Assembly: GCA_003252455.1 (NCBI GenBank)
Contig: QKED01000096.1
Coordinates: 103,578 to 167,577 of the forward strand
Source: Gammaproteobacteria bacterium
GTDB taxonomy: Bacteria > Pseudomonadota > Gammaproteobacteria > Thiohalomonadales > Thiohalomonadaceae
Length of the DNA stretch: 64,000 bases
Direction: 5' to 3'
A program made the position numbers and the translations under genes. Below the pieces are notes generated by a model. The model ran no database searches. It was not told the DNA's origin and saw only the letters and a list, made by a program, of their open reading frames with translations. Shown in pieces: positions 58,914-64,000 of the stretch; position 1 is the stretch's first letter; the number at the start of each line of letters is the position of its first letter.

Positions 58914-59417
58914 GTGAAATACCTGATAGCCCTTATGCCCCTGATGCTCAGCATCGCACTGCCTGCGCAGGCCCAAACCTGCGTCAGCACCATCCCCAGC
59001 GACACCGACGACAGCCGCTACACGACCAACGGCGACGAGGTGACCGACAACCTCACCGGCCTCATCTGGCAGCGCTGCGCCGCCGGACTCAGCGGCAGCG
59101 ACTGTGCCACCGGTACGGCCACCGGCTTCGCCTGGGACGGCGCCCTGCAGTACGCCGAGCAACAGGCCACGGCCAGCGGTAAGGCGTGGCGCCTACCCAA
59201 CATCACCGAGCTGCGCTCCCTGGCCAACATGCAGTGTGTCATCCCGGCGATCAACGCCAATGCGTTCCCCGGCACCCCCAGCACCAACTTCTGGAGTGGT
59301 ACGCCACACCTGGGCGGCAGTACCAGTTGGGTGGTCTTCTTTTATCGTGGCAACGCCCTGATGGCGAACCGTACCACCAGCAGCTACAACGTGCGCCTGG
59401 TACGTGATGTCGACTGA
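58914..59417 (+). CDS. Secreted DUF1566 (Lcl C-terminal) protein
   Basis: 167 residues with signal peptide (cleavage after Ala-Gln-Ala at about 20). A single DUF1566 domain: DNLTGLIWQRC, AWRLPNITELRSL, FWSGTP and a terminal NVRLVRDVD, parallel to the C-terminus of the preceding lipoprotein, which suggests duplication of the domain. GAGGAGAGA precedes the ATG. Ligand unknown. Confidence 0.88.
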   Translation: MKYLIALMPLMLSIALPAQAQTCVSTIPSDTDDSRYTTNGDEVTDNLTGLIWQRCAAGLSGSDCATGTATGFAWDGALQYAEQQATASGKAWRLPNITELRSLANMQCVIPAINANAFPGTPSTNFWSGTPHLGGSTSWVVFFYRGNALMANRTTSSYNVRLVRDVD

Positions 59418-59426
59418 GGGAGGCCG

Positions 59427-59496
59427 CCGGTTGAAACCGGTGCTGGGTGGAGGCATTTAGCCTCTAAGCTGTGTGATCCGGCCCATGGGCCGGATC
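59427..59496. repeat. Cluster of three palindromes
   Basis: Three inverted repeats occur in 70 bases: CCGGTT-GA-AACCGG (59427-59440), GAGGC-ATTTA-GCCTC (59450-59464) and a perfect 22-bp palindrome centred on CCCATGGG (59475-59496). No T run follows. They may together terminate the DUF1566 transcript or be RNA-processing sites. Confidence 0.6.
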
Positions 59497-59573
59497 GGCC
59501 CGCCCTCGACCCCCGCACATGGGCCCCCGGGCAGTGTAGAATCCCCCTCTATTCCACTACTGGGACCCGCCCC

Positions 59574-59786
59574 ATGACCGAGTTCGAACAGGATCAGGCC
59601 GAGTTGCGCGTACTCCTCGAACAGATGCGCGTCGAACACAGCGACCTCGACGAGGTGATCGACCGCCTCAACGACGACCCCAACATGGATCAGCTCAGAC
59701 TCAAGCGTCTCAAACTGCGCAAGCTGGCGCTCAAGGACATGATCGCCAAGGTCGAGAGCAAGCTGATCCCCGATCTCAATGCCTGA
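59574..59786 (+). CDS. YdcH family protein (DUF465)
   Basis: 70 residues, highly charged and helical, ending with LRLKRLKLRKLALKDMI, the typical Lys-rich DUF465 helix. Small cytoplasmic family of unknown function. Short spacing (3 bases) to msrB suggests co-transcription. Confidence 0.85.
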   Translation: MTEFEQDQAELRVLLEQMRVEHSDLDEVIDRLNDDPNMDQLRLKRLKLRKLALKDMIAKVESKLIPDLNA

Positions 59787-59789
59787 GCC

Positions 59790-60206
59790 ATGAACGAGCC
59801 ACAGACCCCCTGCACCCAAGACGACGAATACTGGCGCGAGACCCTGAGCGACGATGTGTTCCACGTCACCCGGCGTGCCGGTACCGAGCGCCCCTTCACC
59901 GGGCGCTACTACGACCACCACGAGAGTGGCATCTACCACTGCGCCTGCTGCCACAGCCCGCTCTTCAGCTCGCACCACAAATACGACTCCGGCAGTGGCT
60001 GGCCCAGCTACTGGCAGCCGGTGCACGAGCAGGCGATCACCCGCCACGTCGACCAGAGCCACGGCATGGTGCGCGTCGAGCTGCGCTGCGCCTGCTGCGA
60101 CGCCCACCTCGGCCACCAGTTCGAGGACGGCCCGCTGCCCACCGGACAGCGCTACTGCATCAACTCCCTCTCCCTCGACTTCAGCGCAGAGGGCGCCGGT
60201 GAGTGA
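59790..60206 (+). CDS. msrB: Peptide methionine-R-sulfoxide reductase MsrB
   Basis: 138 residues. Two CxxC zinc pairs (CACC near 46-49 and CACC near 95-98), GSGWPSYW and the catalytic Cys in RYCINSLSL. It reduces methionine-R-sulfoxide in proteins. No signal peptide, so cytoplasmic. Its end overlaps the GTG start of the YchJ gene by eight bases. Confidence 0.96.
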   Translation: MNEPQTPCTQDDEYWRETLSDDVFHVTRRAGTERPFTGRYYDHHESGIYHCACCHSPLFSSHHKYDSGSGWPSYWQPVHEQAITRHVDQSHGMVRVELRCACCDAHLGHQFEDGPLPTGQRYCINSLSLDFSAEGAGE

Positions 60207-60657
60207 TCTCCTCTGCCCCTGCGGCACTGGACTCGCCTACGGCGACTGCTGTGGTCGTTATCACCAGGGTGAGCCCGCACCTACCGCCGTGGCGCTCATG
60301 CGCTCGCGCTACAGCGCCTATGTGCTACAGCGGCGCGACTACCTGCTGGCCACTTGGCACCCGAAGGGGTGTCCCGCCCAGCTCGACCTCACCGACTCAC
60401 CACAGTGGCTTGGCCTGACCATCCGCGAGACCCTGGCGGGCGGGGAGGGTGACAGAGAGGGCGAGGTGGAGTTCGAGGCGCGCTTCGCCCAGTCAGGGGG
60501 CGTCTCATTGATGCACGAGCGCAGCCGCTTTCGCCGTCTGGAAGGACGCTGGGTCTATCTCGACGGGCGTCCCGGCACAGCCCGCGTCGGGCGTAACGAC
60601 CCCTGCCCGTGCGGCAGCGGTAAGAAGTTCAAGCGCTGCTGTGGTGCTGGGCGCTGA
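60199..60657 (+). CDS. YchJ family SEC-C motif protein
   Basis: 152 residues from a GTG overlapping msrB. SEC-C zinc motifs at both ends: [14 protein letters not shown] at the N-terminus and [16 protein letters not shown] at the C-terminus. Between them is the YchJ/UPF0225 core ([23 protein letters not shown]). Function is unknown; SEC-C is the zinc motif also found at the end of SecA. Confidence 0.92.
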   Translation: MSDLLCPCGTGLAYGDCCGRYHQGEPAPTAVALMRSRYSAYVLQRRDYLLATWHPKGCPAQLDLTDSPQWLGLTIRETLAGGEGDREGEVEFEARFAQSGGVSLMHERSRFRRLEGRWVYLDGRPGTARVGRNDPCPCGSGKKFKRCCGAGR

Positions 60658-60928
60658 GCCCCGCTCGCCGCTGGAGGCGGCGGGGCCCACGTGGTGCATA
60701 CGCACGTGACCAGGTGACCGTCGCATAGGGCAAACATCCTTAGAAAAAAAGTGCCCATTGGTGGTTGAAGCCGTCACTGGCCATTCCTATATTGGCTGGA
60801 GTCGCCGCCGTGTCATCCAGCGATGGAGGTGTCGCGGAGGTGGTTGCTTGGGTCAGGGCGTTTGGTCTACCATGCCCAAGCTTTTTAATCAGACATTTAA
60901 CCCGTAACACATCTGTTAGGAGATACAC

Positions 60929-61534
60929 ATGGGCGTACTGGTTGGCCGCAAGGCACCCGATTTCACCTGTCCCGCAGTCCTCGGCGACGGCTCCATCGTC
61001 GACGAGTTCCACTTCTCCAAGGCCGTCGAAGGCAAGTATGCCGTCGTCTTCTTCTACCCCCTGGACTTCACCTTCGTCTGCCCCTCCGAGCTGATCGCCT
61101 TCGATCACCGTCTGGAGGAGTTCAAGTCGCGCAATGTCGAGGTGATCGGCGTCTCCATCGACTCCCACTTCACCCATAACGCCTGGCGTAACACCCCGGT
61201 CAACGCCGGTGGTATCGGCCCGGTCGGTTACACCCTGGCCGCCGACATGTCTCACGCCATCTGCAAGGCCTACGATGTGGAGCTGCCCGATGGTTCCGTC
61301 GCCTTCCGTGGCTCCTTCCTCATCGACCGCGCCGGCGTGGTGCGCCACCAGGTGGTCAACGACCTGCCGCTCGGCCGTAACATCGATGAGATGCTGCGCA
61401 TGGTCGACACCCTGCAGTTCACCGAGGAGCACGGCGAAGTGTGCCCCGCTGGCTGGAACAAGGGTGACAAGGGTATGAAGGCCGACCCCAAGGGCGTGGC
61501 CGAGTACCTGGCCGAGAACGCCGAGAAGCTCTAA
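60929..61534 (+). CDS. Typical 2-Cys peroxiredoxin (AhpC/Prx1 type)
   Basis: 201 residues. Peroxidatic Cys51 in PLDFTFVCPSE and resolving Cys172 in EVCPAGW. It reduces hydroperoxides in the cytoplasm; the reductant (thioredoxin or AhpF) is not adjacent. RBS AGGAGA sits seven bases ahead of the ATG. Upstream TTGGTC and TTTAAT, 16 bases apart, could be a sigma70 promoter. A UUCG-loop terminator follows. Confidence 0.95.
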   Translation: MGVLVGRKAPDFTCPAVLGDGSIVDEFHFSKAVEGKYAVVFFYPLDFTFVCPSELIAFDHRLEEFKSRNVEVIGVSIDSHFTHNAWRNTPVNAGGIGPVGYTLAADMSHAICKAYDVELPDGSVAFRGSFLIDRAGVVRHQVVNDLPLGRNIDEMLRMVDTLQFTEEHGEVCPAGWNKGDKGMKADPKGVAEYLAENAEKL

Positions 61535-61569
61535 GCCTCGACGCGCATCGCCCCGCATTCGGGACGATA

Positions 61570-61603
61570 AAAAAGGCCGCACGGTTCGCCGTGCGGCCTT
61601 TTT
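61570..61603. terminator. Terminator with UUCG tetraloop after peroxiredoxin
   Basis: A 15-bp AAAAAGGCCGCACGG/CCGTGCGGCCTTTTT perfect stem with a TTCG loop, flanked by A on one side and T on the other, so functional in both directions. It also closes the convergent slyD-type gene. Confidence 0.94.
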
Positions 61604-61648
61604 GTTTGCCTGCGCGACCCGCCATGTGGCGAGCCGCGCAGCGGGGGA

Positions 61649-62137
61649 TCAGCCGTGGTCGTGGCCGCCCGGGGCGTGCACGTGGCCGTGCTGCAGCTCT
61701 TCGGCGGTGGCGTCACGCACTTCCATCACCTCGACGCTGAAGTTCAGGGTCTCGCCCGCCAGGGGGTGGTTGGCGTCGATCGTCACCTCGGTCTCGGTCA
61801 CCTCTTTGACCACCACCATCTGTGCGTGGCCGTCGGGGGAGGCGGTCTGGAAGAACATACCAGGGACGATCTCGGCGTCGGACTCGAAGCGGTCGCGTGG
61901 CACCTGGGCGATCAGGGTGTCGTCACGCTCACCATAACCCTCGGCGGGGGGGATGGAGACCTCCAGCTTGTCGCCGGCGACCTTACCGAGCAGCTCCTTC
62001 TCCAGACCGGGGATGATGTTGTTGGCGCCGTGCAGATAGGCGAGCGGGGGACGGCCCTCGGAGGAGTCCACCGTGGTGCCGTTGTTGTCGGTCAGGGTGT
62101 AGTGGATGAGGACGGCCTTATCGGCGGCAATTTGCAT
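61649..62137 (-). CDS. SlyD-type FKBP peptidyl-prolyl isomerase
   Basis: 162 residues from ATG 62137, with AGGTG upstream. FKBP part with IHYTLTD and IIPGLEKEL, an inserted-in-flap chaperone domain (about 70-120), then return to FKBP. The tail HGHVHAPGGHDHG is histidine-rich, as in SlyD metal-binding tails for Ni/Zn. A longer start in frame would add an unlikely 36-residue lead. Cytoplasmic chaperone; nickel insertion role only by analogy. Confidence 0.92.
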   Translation of the reverse strand: MQIAADKAVLIHYTLTDNNGTTVDSSEGRPPLAYLHGANNIIPGLEKELLGKVAGDKLEVSIPPAEGYGERDDTLIAQVPRDRFESDAEIVPGMFFQTASPDGHAQMVVVKEVTETEVTIDANHPLAGETLNFSVEVMEVRDATAEELQHGHVHAPGGHDHG

Positions 62138-62219
62138 GATGCACCTATAGCTGAGCGTTGAGAATTGAACGGTGTATGTTACCTGTTCGGGCAGCAGGAT
62201 GACAGGAAACGGGCCGCAC

Positions 62220-63128
62220 TCAGCCAATGGAGTAGGTAGTGACAAACTTGCCCAGCAGGTAGAAGCCAGTGAGGAAGACGATAAAGCCCCATGTGCTTGA
62301 GAGGCGATAGCTCTGACTGAGGTCTGTTTGTGGTTGGGTGGAGATGATGAATGGTCGGTTATCTTCGGGGAGATGGATTAAGTGGGTGTCCGGTGAGATG
62401 AGTCGCTCGCGCCGCTCTGCGCGGACGTACCGCTCGGCGGCGCGGTGAGTCTCTTGCCACTCTTCATGGTCGATCATGCCGTCGCCATTGGCGTCGAATA
62501 GCGTCAGACTCTTCGGGTCGTTTTTCCAGGTGTGCAGCGTGTGGTCTACCTCATCGCTCAGCTCCGTTGCCGCCTGTGAATCGACCTCACTGCGGAATTC
62601 ACCGAGAATGTAGAGCTTGTCGAGTGGCTTGATCAGGTACTCTCTATAGCAGTATGGCCCTGCGCTCAGCAGTTGCCCGAAGAAGGTGGTAGGGGGACGG
62701 AAGTGCGGTTTGGCGGTCTCTCCGTACCAGAGGTGAAACACCGATGGGGTGATAGTGGCCCCGTTGGGGTCCACGGCACACTCACCGCTGTCGTCCTTGA
62801 TTAGGAAGAGGTCCGCGCTGGTGCCGCTATTCAGGGTTATCCACGAGGTGCTGTCATCGTCGCGTTTGATGCGCTGCATCACCTCGTAGCTAAACCAGAG
62901 GCAGCTTGTTCCCGTCAGTGGCGAGACGATGGTGTTGCCGGGAAGCTGCTCGCCCCAGCCATCCAGCTCGACATAGCCTTGGGCGGCGGAGCGGATCTTC
63001 GACGTTGGGGTGTCTTCGATGAGGCGAGCCTGGCGTAGGTTCTTGTGAATGAGCTTGAGGCCGTAGAGCGTGAGCGCTGTGAATAATAGCGTATAGAACC
63101 AGAATACGAAGGTGGTTGTTGTGTACAT
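62220..63128 (-). CDS. Membrane protein with GIDE and EF-hand domains (paralogue 1)
   Basis: 302 residues. N-terminal TM at about 6-26, then a GIDE-like domain (about 38-185) as in the mitochondrial E3 ligase MULAN: TPTSKIRSAAQGYVELDG, SPLTGTSCLWFSYEV and EYLIKPLDKLYILGEF. An EF-hand loop DANGDGMIDHEEW follows at about 214-226, and a C-terminal TM at about 280-298. No RING finger is present, so no ubiquitin ligase activity is implied. Its function is unknown. A close relative lies upstream on the same strand. Confidence 0.85.
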   Translation of the reverse strand: MYTTTTFVFWFYTLLFTALTLYGLKLIHKNLRQARLIEDTPTSKIRSAAQGYVELDGWGEQLPGNTIVSPLTGTSCLWFSYEVMQRIKRDDDSTSWITLNSGTSADLFLIKDDSGECAVDPNGATITPSVFHLWYGETAKPHFRPPTTFFGQLLSAGPYCYREYLIKPLDKLYILGEFRSEVDSQAATELSDEVDHTLHTWKNDPKSLTLFDANGDGMIDHEEWQETHRAAERYVRAERRERLISPDTHLIHLPEDNRPFIISTQPQTDLSQSYRLSSTWGFIVFLTGFYLLGKFVTTYSIG

Positions 63129-63485
63129 AGGGCAAGATCATTCAAGTAAAGATCATGGGAACAGAGGTGAATAACGGCGCATCGGGTCATCCATTCGTCA
63201 CGCTCGGCGTTCATCCCATGGTCCCCGAGTGCAAACATTACTCGGGCTGTGGCGTTGAGAATCGCCAGCTCTGGGCTGGATGCCTGCTAGCGTGAAGAGG
63301 CGTGGCGCAATCGGTGCAGCCATGGGTTTGAGGTTAAGTGTACTGTGTAGAGTGACACTTAACCCGCTCAAATTCGACCAGAATTGAAAGGCCAGCCTGC
63401 TTCGGACGCGTAAGATGCCGCGATGGATGACGACTCTGGAACTCAGCCGTTTTCAGGGGGTAAGCGCTCTTGGCTGACAGAGGGC
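63129..63485. other. 357-base gap between the two GIDE/EF-hand genes
   Basis: No gene is supported. It contains a perfect 10-bp inverted repeat GGTTAAGTGT/ACACTTAACC at 63332-63364 with a 13-base spacer, which could be an operator or an mRNA stem. The rest shows no clear motif. Confidence 0.5.
63332..63364. repeat. Inverted repeat in the GIDE intergenic region
   Basis: Arms GGTTAAGTGT (63332-63341) and ACACTTAACC (63355-63364) are perfectly complementary with a 13-base spacer. There is no T run on either strand, so it is not a classical terminator. It lies 204 bases upstream of paralogue 1. Confidence 0.6.
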
Positions 63486-64000
63486 TCAACCCAGCCCACG
63501 CATGCCCACAAACCAGACCAACAAGGCCCCGCAGAGGAAGAAGGCCGCCATCCCGGCAAGGCTGCGCAGGCGGTAGTGGCGACTGAGTGTCTCCTGCGAG
63601 ATGGTGGAGATGATGAAGGGGCGAGCATCGCCGGGGCGGCGCATCAGGTGGGTGGCGGGTGCGGTGATGCGCTCGCGCAGCTGGGCGCTGGCGTGCTGTT
63701 TGGCGGCGTGGCGCACCTGTTGCCACTCCTCTTGATCGATCATCCCGTCGCCGTTGGCGTCGAACTGGCGCAGGCGCTGTGGGTCGCGCTTCCAGTCGCG
63801 CAGGGTGCGGCTCACCTCGCCACGCAGGTCGGGCACCTCTTGCGAGCCCCCCTCGCTGCTGAACTGGCCGATGATGTAGAGGCTGTCGAGGGGTTTGATC
63901 AGCTCCTCGCGATAGCGGTAGCGCTCGGTACTGATGAGTCGCGCCCAGGTGGGGCGGGCGAGGGGGGCGTTGGCCTGGGGATTGGCGCTGCTGCCGTACC
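63486..64000 (-). CDS. Membrane protein with GIDE and EF-hand domains (paralogue 2, partial)
   Basis: The frame is open from the window end (64000) to a TGA at 63486, so the N-terminus is missing. About 171 residues are seen: RYRYREELIKPLDSLYIIG matches the GIDE end of paralogue 1, then EF-hand DANGDGMIDQEEW, RRPGDARPFIIST and a final TM (WFVG). Several blocks align with paralogue 1 in the same order, so the two arose by tandem duplication. Direction and strand are the same. Confidence 0.88.
   Translation of the reverse strand, partial: YGSSANPQANAPLARPTWARLISTERYRYREELIKPLDSLYIIGQFSSEGGSQEVPDLRGEVSRTLRDWKRDPQRLRQFDANGDGMIDQEEWQQVRHAAKQHASAQLRERITAPATHLMRRPGDARPFIISTISQETLSRHYRLRSLAGMAAFFLCGALLVWFVGMRGLG

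Noticed and set aside
60712..60790. Possible c-di-GMP-I (GEMM) riboswitch: GCATAGGGCAAAC upstream of the peroxiredoxin
   Set aside because: Only the short AGGGCAAAC core matches; the GACGCAAAGCCTCC block and paired helices are not present.

Overview
The window is GC-rich, gene-dense DNA that reads as a chromosomal segment of a gammaproteobacterium. Support comes from a TamA/TamB pair, YcgN, YdcH, MsrB, YchJ, a SlyD-type FKBP and a short-spaced operon style; a Chromatiales-like relative is a guess from the combination with a V/A-type ATPase and many signalling genes. I saw no rRNA, tRNA, CRISPR array, insertion sequence or phage gene.

Layout. Positions 1-129 are the tail of an unidentified gene. 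234-15836 is one enormous two-partner-secretion (filamentous-haemagglutinin-like) exoprotein of 5200 residues built from recurring beta-helix modules, closed by a strong bidirectional terminator. A small cysteine-rich periplasmic protein follows, then a copper operon on the minus strand (copA-copZ-csoR, with a CsoR-like operator in front of copA). 19685-29757 is a signalling block: hybrid kinase, membrane protein with a degenerate GGDEF domain and second hybrid kinase on the plus strand, facing a PilZ-like protein and a cyclic-nucleotide-binding/methyltransferase fusion on the minus strand. Next come a DUF2202 ferritin-like protein, a TSP3-repeat protein, cytochrome b561, and a CZB-PAS-GGDEF diguanylate cyclase whose zinc ligands match DgcZ in spacing. 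33594-35047 is a four-gene operon with YcgN and DUF1499 proteins. Then: a large unknown lipoprotein, a 52-residue secreted Ala-rich microprotein, a DUF11-like protein, a CBS protein paired with an ArsB/NhaD-type permease, and tamA-tamB.

From 45918 the plus strand carries methionine-salvage genes mtnB-mtnD-mtnC, then a complete nine-subunit V/A-type ATPase operon (G/H-C-I-K-F-E-A-B-D). After a 545-base AT-richer gap come two DUF1566 (Lcl C-terminal) secreted proteins, the first a lipoprotein with PKD and Calx-beta domains, then YdcH, MsrB, YchJ, a 2-Cys peroxiredoxin, SlyD, and two tandem paralogues combining a GIDE domain with an EF-hand; the second runs off the window.

How they fit together: envelope biogenesis and surface adhesion (giant TpsA protein, TamAB, lipoproteins), second-messenger signalling (one intact and one degenerate GGDEF, a PilZ-like protein, CZB), calcium-binding sequence motifs in several exported proteins, and redox/metal homeostasis (copper operon, MsrB, peroxiredoxin, SlyD). 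The most unusual part is the 19.7-29.8 kb signalling block, where the methyltransferase fusion opposite a membrane hybrid kinase suggests, but does not prove, a diffusible methyl-ester signal circuit.
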